Source: Tetrastigma voinierianum
Lineage: Eukaryota > Streptophyta > Magnoliopsida > Vitales > Vitaceae
Direction of reading: 5' to 3'
Assembly (NCBI GenBank): GCA_016808115.1
Contig: JAEQBH010000032.1
Location: 744,001-808,000, forward strand
Length of the DNA stretch: 64,000 nucleotides
Below are positions 48,880 through 59,649 of the stretch, one piece after another. Below the pieces are notes generated by a model, which saw nothing but the letters and a program-made list of their open reading frames with translations, was not told the origin of the DNA and searched no databases. Every line of letters begins with the position of its first letter. Position 1 is the first letter of the stretch. The position numbers were made by a program, and so were the translations under genes.

Positions 48880-49079
48880 TGTGAAATAACAAAAGAAAAA
48901 AAACGTTTTTCTTTTTATTGAATGGAAGTGAGACTACATAGTATAGAGGCAGCGTATATATCTGAAATAATGGAACAAAAAAGAAACAAAATAAAGTGTA
49001 AAAGAAAGAAGGATAATGTACAAAAAAAGATAGGAGATAAACCAAAGAATATTTAGAGTATATTCTATGATTCTCAACA
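48880..49079 (-). repeat. 5' LTR of copia 2
   Basis: On the plus strand it begins TGTGAAATAAC and ends TTCTCAACA. It is about 27 bp longer than the 3' LTR because of small insertions, for example around 48960-48985. Confidence 0.85.
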
Positions 49080-49739
49080 TATCACAAATATTGAATTTGT
49101 AAGTGCCAATAGCTTTTTGAGCATCTACGTATGCTATTCAATGAGACTTCAGGCATTAACTTCGATGGTTTGATTACAATTCATTTGACATCATAGGTAA
49201 TAACTATTCAAACCCAGCCAAGTTGGACTCCTTTGAACCCAACTGAGCTTATGCATGGAGGAACCTCGTCCCTCCACAACTGAATAGGTTTACTTGGTCT
49301 GGAAAAATGATAGGAAATCAGCTACTGTTTTCCTACAACTTAATTTGCTAAGAACGGAGGAGAGAAAGACTAAAATTTATACATAGCATATTCAGAATTC
49401 TGGCATAACAAACTCTAACAGCAGCTTAAGCCTCTAACCACTTTATTAACTTGGAATCTGAGACTTCATCGTGTTGTAGGAGGAGGCATTCGGTCTATCA
49501 AAGGATCTTGTTTTTCATGGTCCTGGCGCCACTCCCTTCTGTTCCTTCTTTGATTAGGTTAGATTTGTATACATCTTGCGTTCTCCTTTGCACCTTGTTT
49601 TGGTGGGTGTTTTTCCTCCTTTAATTAATTCATTATTCTGATTGCCTTTCAGAAAATAAACACTGTTCATTCTATCTATGCATCTTATTAGAAATGAGAT
49701 GAGAAGTGTTATGTCGATAGAATTTCTATGTTTGTACAG
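49080..49739. other. Unassigned sequence upstream of the bHLH-like exon
   Basis: No recognised gene or repeat. The last ~25 bases end in TATGTTTGTACAG, a usable 3' splice site for the exon-like piece that follows. Confidence 0.4.
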
Positions 49740-49858
49740 GCTGAGAAAAATGAGCTTCGGGATGAGAAGCAAAGGTTAAGAAGTTGAAATGGAGAAGCTG
49801 GAGCAGCAAGTAAAGCCCTTCAAGCACGAAAGATGTTAGATGAAATGTCTGCTTCAAA
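49740..49858 (+). pseudogene. Decayed exon of a subgroup IVc bHLH transcription factor
   Basis: Right after a TTTGTACAG acceptor the frame reads AEKNELRDEKQRL, a string I know from the region after the helix-loop-helix of ILR3/bHLH34/bHLH104-type regulators of iron responses. It then hits TGA at 49785. A one-base shift opens VEMEKLEQQVK, the next part of the same coiled-coil segment. The frame ends at a TAG near 49837. No DNA-binding helix, other exons or start were found within several kb. It is probably a captured or leftover fragment. Confidence 0.5.
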
Positions 49859-49894
49859 ATTTTAACAAGCCATGACCGGTCCTAGATGGAGATG

Positions 49895-50065
49895 GAAGAG
49901 AGAGGTGGGGGATAAAACTATTTTTTTTTTATAAAAAATTAAAAATTATGGAATGAATCAGATAGGGACATGTGGTAAGAGGAGAGAGGTGGGGATAAAC
50001 TGATTTTTTTAAAAAAATTAAAAATTATGAGGGCCGATTAGATAAGGACAAGTGGCAAGAGATGA
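49895..50065 (+). repeat. Two-copy tandem repeat (~80 bp unit)
   Basis: Unit 1 (about 49900-49980) and unit 2 (about 49981-50060) share GAGAGAGGTGGGG, ATAAACTGATTTTTTT-like, AAAAATTAAAAATTATG and GATAGGGACATGTGGTAAGAG-type blocks. A third partial GAGATGAGAGAGAG follows. Confidence 0.85.
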
Positions 50066-51350
50066 GAGAGAGCTCATTAATGATTTTTTTAACTCATTTA
50101 ACTAGTCATCAATCAATTGAGACCAAAACACGAAGGCATCCAAAAAAATTGGGTTTATACCCGGATATTCGCAAGGTGGGACTAATTAAAGAAGATGAGT
50201 GGCGAGATAGTCGTACAGTATTCCTATTTTATTTTACATCTGATGTTCAATTTCCATTATTACGATGCATTCGAGGAATGCAGGCATGAGACTTTATGTT
50301 TCCCTTCCCAATTACTGTGAGCCTAGACCTTAAACACATAAATTTAACTAGAAGAATTTGATAAAAATTGGATAAATATTAAAAATAAACTTGTGTGATT
50401 GAATTGGTGACAAAATAAGTCAAACTCACATTGAATATTTTTATACTGCATGTGAACATTATATGGATGGTAATTAATTTAATCGTTTTTGTACGGGCCA
50501 ACAGGAATTGTGCTGATTGAGCCTATCGTACATGGGAGGCGATTTAAGTAAATACTGGCGCCCAGGATTAATTCTTATAAGAGTCGGAAGGGAAGGCAGC
50601 AAAGGCTGATAAAACTCTACTACAGAACACAATTGCATTCATAAGAGTCGAACTAAAGACCACCATTTAAGCTAGAAAAGACTGATGATCTCTATGATAA
50701 CCATTCTTTTAATACAAGATCAACAAGGTAATTTATCTGTAATATAATGGATTTTCGAGTTTGGAAGGATGGATGCTAGGTTCTCTCTTCTTTTGGAAGA
50801 TAGAATGGATTTAACTTCAAACCACAAATCCAAAATTAAAGGAGTTCACAAACTGTATGGGATATGGAAGTATTAATTGATTAATCTAAAAAATAATAAT
50901 TATAAGTTCTTTTGCACCCTCAAATTTTTATCAAAATACCATTATGAACACATGAAGAAAGAACCTACATATCCCTTTAAAAACCATGCTTACTAAGGAA
51001 CATAAACTCAAGCATAATCATTGGGACTCATATAATCCAATTCTGTAATTGACTCAATATTCCATTATAGGGAGTCTACTACACTTCAATATTACACAAG
51101 CTTAAAATGAGATAAGAATCTTGGGTTCGTGACCTTTGCATGCTATCACTTGATGAATTAGGTTTTATAGTCTAATAAGGTATATGTCTTTATTAAACTC
51201 TCGGTGTCTCTATAATGATTAAGTCTCACATCCTTCTATTATATGATCGGTTGATATAATTTTAACTCTTAAAATATTATGTCAAATTCTATCAAAAGAG
51301 TTTATGTGATGATGGTTTGTGATTAATTCTTGGGATCACTAAAAGGTCAT
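50066..51350. other. Unassigned stretch with one unrecognised ORF
   Basis: An ORF at 50062-50289 encodes 75 residues. Its middle (KTRRHPKKLGLYPDIRKVGL, then EDEWRDSRTVFLFYF) looks protein-like in composition, but I do not recognise the family; it could be an exon remnant. The rest (50300-51350) has no motif. Confidence 0.3.
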
Positions 51351-51351
51351 T

Positions 51352-51498
51352 TTTAACAACCTGACCTAATCATGTAGATATTGTCCGTTTTGGGTCCAAA
51401 GAGCCTTCATTGCTTTAAAATACGTCTACTAGATTGAGAGGGGTCCATACTTATATAATGACATGAGTTTTCTTCAATATCCGATATGGGATATGACA
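51352..51498 (-). repeat. 3' LTR of the TRIM
   Basis: Matches 51629-51775 through CATGTAGATATTGTC, TTTGGGTCCAA and TCTACTAGATT. More diverged at its left end (TTTAACAACC for TGTAACGACC). Confidence 0.85.
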
Positions 51499-51613
51499 CA
51501 CACCCCATGTAGACACAAAGCCTTTATTGTATCCCATGAGATTATAGGGTCAAACGGACAAACACCTTCTACTGAACCAAATTGAACGGACTCCCGCACT
51601 AAGGTCAAGGATT

Positions 51614-51626
51614 GGTTCTGATACCA
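51614..51626 (-). other. Primer binding site of the TRIM
   Basis: On the minus strand it is TGGTATCAGAACC, two bases from the LTR edge; the tRNA-Met primer site is usually TGGTATCAGAGCC, so one base differs. Confidence 0.85.
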
Positions 51627-51628
51627 TT

Positions 51629-51775
51629 TGTAACGACCCGACTCAACCATGTAGATATTGTCTGCTTTGGGTCCAATGAGTCTTCACGGCTTTCAAACAC
51701 TTCTACTAGATTAAGATGAGTAAATACTTTTATAGTGTCATAAATTTTCTCCTCTATTCAATGTGGAATGTGACA
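51629..51775 (-). repeat. 5' LTR of the TRIM
   Basis: Better preserved copy, TGTAACGACCC to GGAATGTGACA on the plus strand. Confidence 0.85.
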
Positions 51776-52224
51776 GTCACTGTCACCAATCGCTAATAAC
51801 CCAAGGGTTCCTTTAAGCATGTTTTGATGATGAAAAGTGAGCAGTGTGTTTTCAAAGTGAGGTTTCGAGTTTTATAGTTAGATTCAAACCAAAACTTAAG
51901 ATCACTTAGAAAATATTCAAATGTTACGAATAAATGAATCCTTGAAGACTCATGATGTTTAGGAACTAATGTAAGATGAATCTTATAGTGCATTGAAAGA
52001 CGAAGTTTTTTCTAATGCATTTTTTATTTATACCTTGATAGTTTATAATAACCTTTTTTAAACTATAGTTTAAAAATATCAATCACCTCAAAATGGGTGA
52101 ATTATGTTTTACACCAAACCCAATTCTTGTTGACATCTTCAGTTCGATGCCGTAGTGTCAAATCAAATGTCTCCTCTTCAGGTTGTTCCGCAAGAACAAG
52201 ATGACCGTAGTTGCATCGGGATCT
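51776..52224. other. Spacer between the TRIM and the Tat-type element
   Basis: AT-rich; the minus ORF 51793-51993 has no recognisable product. Confidence 0.4.
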
Positions 52225-52697
52225 TGTCTAGTCGGTCGCTTATCTTGTGAAGAAAAGATTAGCGCTTAGATAATGAAGTTTTATTAATGTCATTAATTTT
52301 ATTATGGGTGGCCTGGTATTTATAATGGATGATAATGACAACTTTTCTAATTGGATTATGATATTTAATAGTATGTTTCCTAGTTGGAGGATGATACAAT
52401 ATTTCTCTCACTGGGTAGGAGATTTTCTTTCCTTATCGTAAACCAACTAATAAGGGATAATTGAGGGGTGATAATTGGGGAATATCTTCTACTTTCACGA
52501 TTGAAGGTGGAGATTGAGTGTTTTTCACTGTCTGATTCAGCCCAGAGCTCTGGCCTTTTAAAGGGTGAATTGGGCTGCTTGTTTTAGGCTATGTTGGAGG
52601 ATGTCATCAAGGGCCTATTGCTAAGTCTTGGGCTAGTTTTTAATCCATTTTGAGAACTGCGTCTTGGGCTTTGTGCGCTTATTATTTGAGCCTGTCA
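52225..52697 (-). repeat. 3' LTR of the Tat-type element
   Basis: Shares with 61164-61676 CTTATCTTGTGAAGAAAA, GACAACTTTTCTAATTGG, TAAACCAACTAATAA and GGTGATAATTGGGGAATATC. Ends GAGCCTGTCA. Confidence 0.85.
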
Positions 52698-52709
52698 TTT
52701 GCCCCCGAC
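52698..52709 (-). other. Polypurine tract of the Tat-type element
   Basis: Minus-strand GTCGGGGGCAAA sits directly before the LTR start TGACAGG. Confidence 0.6.
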
Positions 52710-52861
52710 TTTGATTAAGCGAGCATGAGCGAGTTTGTATCGCTTCAGATCGAGGCGTGATATCACGTGTTCACTTAGGAAGAGTTTGATTAGTTTATTG
52801 CTCTTTTTATTGTCTTGCCAATTTAATTTGCTTGGTTTTAAAAGTTTATTCCGCGTATCGA

Positions 52862-55543
52862 ATTGAGCTACTTGGCTCTTGGGCTATTCTACCTTTTTGG
52901 CGCCGAGCTGGCGAGCTACTTGTCTCTGGTGTGCTTGTACGAACTAAGGCTACTTAGCTCTTGGGCTGTGCGCCTCCGAAGTATTTTATCCTCTTTTGAG
53001 CCGAGTTGTCGCTCCCTTGAAGCGAGATGCAAGGGTTTTTGGCCAATTTCCCTTGGCTCCTTGGCTACTTTACCTTATGACGAAATTTACATGGCTCCTT
53101 GGAGGCGGGCTGCAAGGCTCTCTTAGCGGCTGCAAGGCTCTCTTGGCCCGAGGCTATGAGGCTCTCTCGAACCTAAGCTACATGGCACATTGAAATTGAG
53201 TTACATGGCTCCTGAGCTACATGGCTCCTTGGCTACTTGGTCTCCTTGAGTAGTTGTGCTCTGTAATTTGAGCTACTGGGCTCCTAAGCTACTTGGCTCC
53301 GTGGCTACATGGCCTGTTTGAGCTGTTGAGGTCTTGAAAACTGAGCTGCTATTGCTCCATGGCTAATCATCACATTTGAAGCGGCTACAGCGGCTATGGC
53401 CTTTTGAGCAGTTCGCTCTTAATAGCGAGCTGGCGAGGCTCAGTGGGCTAATGTGCTGGCGAGATTGCGTGTGGCTGCCATGGCCTTTGTTGACGGTTGA
53501 GGCGGCTGTTGTGGCTCAGTGGGCTCATATGCCCTAGGTGAGGCGGCAGACTCTGAGGCCTTAGTTGGCTTGGTTGAGCTTTTGAAGCGAGTTGTTGTGG
53601 CTCGGAGTGGGCTAATGTGCTGGTGGAACCTTCTGTGGCTATATGGCCTTTACGACGGTCGAGCTCTTGAAAGGCGGGATCTTCGAAGCTGTGGGCTAAT
53701 GTGTTTGAGCTGAACTAGCTTCGTGGCTATATGGCCTTTTGTTGAGTAGTTGAGCTCTCGAAAGCTGAGATGTTGTGGCTTCGTGGGCTCATCTGCTTGA
53801 GCTGAACTGGCTACGTGGCTATATGGCCTTTTCTAAGCTGTTAAGCTTTTGAAAACTGAGTTGTTGTTGCTCCATGGGCTAATTTTCCTGAGCTGAACTA
53901 GCTACGTGGCTATATGGCCTTTTCTGAGCAGTTGAACTCTTGAAAACTAAATTCATGAGGCTTAGTGAGCTAATGTGCTGAGCTAAAGCGGCTCCACAGA
54001 CTCCTGAGCTAGTTGAAGCCGGGTTGAGCTTTTGAAAACTAAGTTGTTGTGGCTCCGTGGGCTAATCATTTGAGCTGAGCGCTGCCTGGCTATATGGCCT
54101 TTTCGACGGTTAGGCTTCTTGAAAGCGAGTGCAGGCTCCGTGGGGCTAATCTGCTGGTGAAGCTGGCTCTAGGCTCTGAGGCCTTAGTTAGCGATAGTGG
54201 TCTTGAGGCGAGGCTGGCGGAGCTCAGTGGCCCTGTCTGCTGGTAGGCCGGCTCTTGGGCTATAAGGCCTTGGATTAGCCGAGTTGAGCTCGAGGCTGAG
54301 AATCAGGTGGGCTGTCTGCTGACTAAGCGGCTCACCTGCTTCCTGAGGCCTTAGTTGACCGAGTTGAGCTTTGAAAGCGAGTTGTTACTCACGTGGGCTA
54401 ATGCGCTGGTTGGGCGGCTGCGTGGCTATATGGCCTTACGACGGTTAAGCTTCTTGAAGCGGCTCTTGAGGCTCAGTGGGCTAATAATCACAGTGAGCGG
54501 CTGCAGCGGCTATATGGCCTTTTAAACGGTTGAGCTCTTGAGCGGCTGGTGAGGCTCAGTAAACTCATGCTCTGTGGCTATGTGGCCTTTACGGCAGTTG
54601 AGCTCTTGGCCAGCTCTTGAGGGCTACGTGGGCTAATGTACCTAAGTTAGGCCGGCTCCTGGGCTCTGAGGCCTTAGTTGGTAGTTTGAGCTTTTAGCGG
54701 TTTGTGTGGCTCAGTGGGCTAATCACTTTGAGTTGAATTATTGCGATGGCTATATGGCCTTCGGCAGTTGAGCTTCTTGGCCCAGGCTATTGAGGCTCAT
54801 GGGATAATCTGCCTAAGCCCAGACGCTCTGGGCTCTGAGCCTTAGTTGGCAGTTGAGCTCTTAGCAATTCTTAGGATTAGTGAACTAATGTGCCTTAATT
54901 GAAGCCTTTCTTTGCCTTCTCTTGTGCCTACGAAACGGTTGAGCTCTTAAGCGGCTGCTTGAGGAGCTCAGGTGGGCTAATGTGCTGAGGCTGACCTTTC
55001 TGAGCTATATGGCCTTTACCGAGCAGTTGAGCTCTGTGGCCCAGGTTCTTGAGGCTCAGAGTGGGCTAATGTGCTGAGGCTGAGCCCAGCTCCATGGCTG
55101 TTTACGGCTTGATTGAGCTCTTGGCTTGGCTCTTGAGCTAGTGGACTAATGTCTGTTTGAATTGGCTCTGGGCTGCAAGCGCCGTTGAGCAGTTGAGCTT
55201 TTAAGCGGCTGTTGTGGCCGTGGGCTAATGCGCGAGGCGAATTAGCTGTGGCTATATAGCCTTTTGGCTTGATTGAGCTTCTTGGCTGGCTTCTTTGGGC
55301 TCACTGGGCTCTAAGGCCTTTACGGTATTAGCTGCAAAAGCCCCGAGCTATTGGGCTCCTGAGCCTTTGAGGCCTTCTGAAATTTCCCATTAGCTCTGTA
55401 GTGAAAACCTTGGGCTCCTGGCTGTGAGCCTTCTGGCTGTTAAGCTCACAAGCTTGGCTCTTGAGCTTTAGGCGTAAGGCCTTCTTGGCTGTTCAAGCTC
55501 TGCAGAAGCCCGGCCCTCCCGGGCTCCTGGCGCCTAAGGCCTT
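52862..55543 (-). repeat. Tandem array of a ~90-bp unit (3' UTR minisatellite)
   Basis: The marker TATATGGCC lies at about 53640, 53728, 53819, 53911, 54091, 54427, 54511, 54751 and 55005, with neighbouring spacings of 84-92 bp or multiples of that. A typical unit contains GGCTATATGGCCTTTT, GAGCAGTTGAGCTCTTG, GAAAACTGAG and TGGCTCCGTGGGCTAATGTG. The first part (52862-53330) is a shorter-period version of GAGCTACATGGCTCCTTGG. About 30 units in all. Position between gag and the polypurine tract is that of the hypervariable 3' UTR known to carry satellites in Tat/Ogre elements. Units after 54100 are noisier. ORFs 52863-53126, 52996-53193 and 53519-53713 are by-products. Confidence 0.9.
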
Positions 55544-56141
55544 CTGTCACGTCCTTGCTCTAATAAAGTGGGAGACGAATGCGATGGAGAGTTCGTGAGC
55601 ATGATGAGACGGAGGCGTGGAGTCTTTTAAGCCAGCGATGTTGGGCCTTTAGTGTGATACTTAGAAGGGCTCACATCGTACGAGTCCAAATGCCCATGTA
55701 GTTCCATCTAATTTTTGTACGTATTGAGGTGGTCTATGAGGTCTTTTGTCCCGTCGAACGTCTCGATCTGTGGCGTCGAACTTTGGGAAGGAAGTGCGGC
55801 GCCCGAGAGCGTGAATGGGGATTCAATTTGTTGTACCAGGGCGTCCATGGAGACTAGAGTTTGATCTTTTACCGCTACCTTCATGTGGCTGATTTCTTGC
55901 TAGATGTCCCTGAACCTTTGCTCCCATGACCTCCCCTCGTTGCGATCCTTTCCGGGGGGTTGGTGAGGATCATGCTCCCTGGTGTGGCTAGTTTCCCCTT
56001 CTCTATCTGCTTCCCGACGAGGGTCGAGGTGTCGTTCTCCTTCGGTAACAGGGTTTTGGGCTTGTTGGGCATGTCGTGTCTCCTGGGGGCGTCGTATTTG
56101 CCCGGTGAGTTGTTCTAACTCTTTCAGCAAGTGTTAGTTGG
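55544..56141 (-). pseudogene. Tat-type gag, C-terminal section
   Basis: On the minus strand 55900-56130 reads LLKELEQLTGQIRRPQ, then HAQQAQNP and a charged Arg/Glu-rich stretch ending WEQRF. Then come ALVQQIESPF at about 55835, QIETFDGTKDLIDHLNTYKN at about 55715-55775 followed by a stop, and finally AFVSHFIRAR near 55560 before TGA. This is the front two thirds of gag. It is cut off where the tandem array begins, so nucleocapsid and pol are missing. Several frameshifts and stops are present. Confidence 0.75.
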
Positions 56142-57275
56142 TGTTTGCCTTTTTCTATATAGACTAAAACCCCTCAAATTAACATAGCTACGAGAGCCTT
56201 ACACTTCTCTTATCGTATGCCTTTGGATATAAGTTTGCTTGATAAATAATTTTCTCTTAATGTTCGGGATTTAAAAATAAGGGTCAAGTTTATGACCTTT
56301 ACCAGAGTGCACAGGTCATACAAGTAAAATGCGAATGTAAGTCAGGGTATCATTCCCACGAGATTGATGGCAGTGGATCGACTACTGACTACTAAAATTC
56401 CATACTATTTGGACTCAAAATTCGCAGTGAAGGTTTATCTGCAGTGGAAATTAAAATCCTATACTATTGAATGGTAAACTAAACTAAAACAAAGTAAATG
56501 AATGAAAATAAATTGTATACAAATGAATGGATTGAATCGGTTTCACGCGATAAGCGAAAACTATCATTGAAATCTGATGGAGCAGTCGATTCGGCACTAA
56601 ACCCATTTGCTGCATTACATGTATGGATCAGTTGTGTGATTTCCTAATTATTGGAGTGGATTTCTCCATATTCGATTGGATATCTGCTTCTCTCGAAGAC
56701 AGGGATCAAACCGGCTACACATATTCAAAACTCTCTTGCAAGATGCGGGTATTTTCTTTCTCGATACTTCGCACCCGTTTCCTGTTGATATGGAACTTTG
56801 CTTTACCTTCTCAGGATTTTCGCAAAGTTTCTACTACTTAATTGGTGGCTCAACCTCCAGATCTATGGGTTTATCCCTTTCCCTTGATTAGATCTAAGCT
56901 AACACGAGGATTGGAACTTACCTATAGATTAAGGTGAACTCTCTGATTATTTATATTGTTAAATACACCTCAAACTTGATTATGGCCGAATATGAGATTT
57001 ATCAAATGAACTCTCGGAAGCTTACTTAGGTTCGTCAATGGTAGTCGAACATACCCGAAAGAATGCTCTCGACTCTCGGGAATCTCGGAGTCTACGTGTC
57101 ACGAGGGCATCACGGATATCGAGGTAAGATGTCACCTTCTCGGCGGGTATTAGGTCTCTTACTATTGGGAACTTAGCCATTCAAAACAACGATTAAGTAA
57201 AGCAGAACGAATTAATTCTCCATAATTGTGCGGGAAGGCGTAACTAAATGTAATCAAATCCAGCGAAATTTCCTT

Positions 57276-59259
57276 TGTAAGACCGAAATTCAATTTACGG
57301 AATAAGGCAAATGGTAATTTCAATTACAAAATTGAAATTTCGGTTAAAAATTCGGAATTAATTCTCTAGATCTCGGATGATGAAACGGATTGCACCGTTG
57401 GAATCGTCTCGTGAAATCTAGCCAGCACGTAAAATTTCGTCGAATTCTAAAACAGTCGGAGTCGACACGTTTTGAGCATAGCGTTTAGTCTTGAAGTAAA
57501 GCGATTTTTCGATGCGACGAGTCGCATATAACTTCGTCTTCGTGTTCGCTTAAATTGGTATGAGTGAAATGATGAAAATGGACGGCGAGTTAGTGCGAAT
57601 ATCAAATGCGGTAAAGGGACATAAAGGTGATTTTTTGGAATAGTTAAAATGAGGAAAAAAGCGAATTAGCGAATAGTCTTCTTACTCGCCAAAGGCAAGA
57701 AACCATGAGGAACAAAAGATGAGATGAGTAGCCGTTGAGGCTTTTAGAGAGAGGTGCTTCTCTCTAAGTGTCTGAGGAAGATCAGGCTAGTGTTGGCGGT
57801 CTTGGGCGAGAAGGAAAAGAACGTTCTGCGCGGGACCCGAATTTCTGGCGTGGACTCGGGATCGGGAGTTTCTTCAAACTCCTTGAGGTAGGATTTTCTC
57901 CTACTTGAGTTTTACTTCCATTTTAAATGTTTTACTAATGTTTCGGTTGAATGAGGCCGTGAGGGGCCGTTTGGTCGATCAACAGCCTTAAATTAGAAAT
58001 TCTTTGGGATTTTTCTCACCATCCGTGACAGTCCAGAAAAATTTAGTGGGTATGGGCTGTTTGGGTGTGGTTTGTGTTGATTTGTGTATTGAATGTTTGC
58101 TTGGTATACAATGGGCCGGGAATGGCCGTGGATTTCGGGTTCACTAAGTGAACCGTTGAGTTGTGACTTTTCGGGAATAGTAACCGAGGGTTTCACTATT
58201 CCCGAAACAGTGTCCTAAAATATAATTTCGTGAAAATATGTGTTTGGTTAAGTAATTCGAATCGAATTGCTTGTGTTTGGACATTAGCCAAAGTGAGCTA
58301 ATTTTGGTGTTTGAAAGGATAATTACATAACATGTTGTGTGATTTAATTTTTATGTGAATATATTCGTATTTATATATTTGCATGTGATTAGACTGTATT
58401 GGAATTGACACACATGCATTCCATATACACTGGAACATCCTAGGACTATAGGAGTTAGTGCATGAGATGAGTCTAGAGGAAATGGTTCGGAGGGTAGTCT
58501 AAAACATTAAATATCGGAGGGTAGTCCAAACAAATAATATCAATCGTCGGAGCGGCCGTTGATATTCATCGGTGGCCTGAAGCAAGTAATATATCAATCG
58601 TCGGACGATTGATATATATACATCGGAGTTGTCCACTAATAAAACAATAATTCTCATACAAAGGCTTAGGCGAGTGTGAGAGAAGTCGGTGAGGACTCGG
58701 GATGCGAGTTGGTCCTGTAGACATTCAAGAGTAGGATCATGCGTTTGCTTGAATGTGTGTTTACTTTGGAACATTACTTACTTGCACTTAGGTGGTGAGT
58801 AGCCCACTTAGGGCGATTCTCCTCTTGAGCTTTAGCTCACCCCATTGTCAGGCCTTTATTTCTGGTCACGGGGAGCGTGCGAGGGACGGCTAGTCTAGGG
58901 TGGGTGAAGAAAATGGGTGTGGCTTAGCTTTGATAATATTCACATGTATTAGAATTTGAGTACTTTAATATGTTGCATAAGAGTAAATATTTGACTCTTG
59001 TAACTATTGGGTATATAGTTGGATTCATAGTTAGTATGTATATTGAGTATAGTTATGGGCCCAAGTGGCCGTATTACTCATGTGATTGGATATATTGCAT
59101 ATATCAGACTGTTTGGGACAGGTAAATGCAGGTTTTGTAATTGGGTAGGCTCCGTCCTGAAAGGGCTGCCCGATTTTACTGAAGTGGCGTCGGGTAACTA
59201 GACATCCACTTGTATTACGGAGTTGACGGGTAGTCAAACGGACCCGAGGTTTTGGGGCG
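57276..59259. mobile_element. Solo gypsy LTR nested in the Athila-like solo LTR
   Basis: It starts TGTAAGACCGAAATTC and ends near GGTTTTGGGGCG. The relative at 35997-37844, reversed, starts TGTAAAACCCG and ends GGGGCGTCACA; the two also share TAGACATTCAAG, TAGGATCATG and GCTTGAATGTGTGTTT-like blocks in the same order. Flanks TCCTT (57271-57275) and TCCTG (59260-59264) match in 4 of 5 if the last 5 bp of the LTR are lost; the right edge is uncertain by 5 bases. ORFs on the minus strand (58499-58774, 59031-59381) are chance. Confidence 0.8.
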
Positions 59260-59649
59260 TCCTGTTTGCGCTCGATTCTTGCATTGCGAATTAAGAAATG
59301 GATGCCCAGATCACCTTCTGATCTTTGTAATTGCAATAAAATTGAGAAGAAATGAATTCGAAATTTTAATGCAGATTTCATAGATTTTCAGCCTGATAAT
59401 ACTTAAGAAAAATAATAGAACTAAAGATCAGCTCTGCTCGTCTCTACCTTGCAGTTATGATTAGCTCAAAAAAAATAAAAAAAATAAAAAAATCTACTCT
59501 AAAATATACCTTGGTTCCTCTTCTTCTCCCTTTTACGGGTAGTGAAGATGGAAAAAGCACTTTACTCTTCTGACTATCTATTTATACTAAAAGAATTTGG
59601 TAGAATCTGAAATGCGGTGGAAATCGAAGAGGAAAATCCGCTCAGACCT

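Larger units (their letters stand above)
40568..49079 (-). mobile_element. copia retrotransposon 2 (minus strand), nested insertions
   Basis: LTRs at 40568-40740 and 48880-49079 flank a minus-strand gag-protease-integrase-RT-RNase H series. Flanks TATTA (40563-40567) and TATCA (49080-49084) match in 4 of 5 bases. Inside are a hAT MITE (41921-42497), an Athila-like solo LTR (43451-44943) and a gypsy solo LTR (45230-47115). About 380 bp of integrase C terminus and linker occurs twice (43071-43450 and 44944-45229 plus 47121-47220), on the two sides of the Athila-like LTR. The element is therefore either rearranged or a fusion of two copies. Confidence 0.85.
51351..51775 (-). mobile_element. TRIM (terminal-repeat retrotransposon in miniature)
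   Basis: Two ~147-bp direct repeats (51352-51498 and 51629-51775) enclose only 130 bp. Just outside the inner edge of the right repeat, 51614-51626 reads GGTTCTGATACCA, the complement of a tRNA-Met initiator primer site, so the element runs on the minus strand. GTCAT (51346-51350) and GTCAC (51776-51780) flank it, a 4/5 target duplication. The plus-strand LTR ends are TGTAACGACCC and TGTGACA-like. It codes for nothing and would depend on other elements' enzymes. I see no 5S-like block as in Cassandra. Confidence 0.85.

Noticed and set aside
52863..53713. ORFs of 64-87 codons with Leu/Ala-rich sequence
   Set aside because: They are by-products of the GC-richer tandem array and change frame between units.
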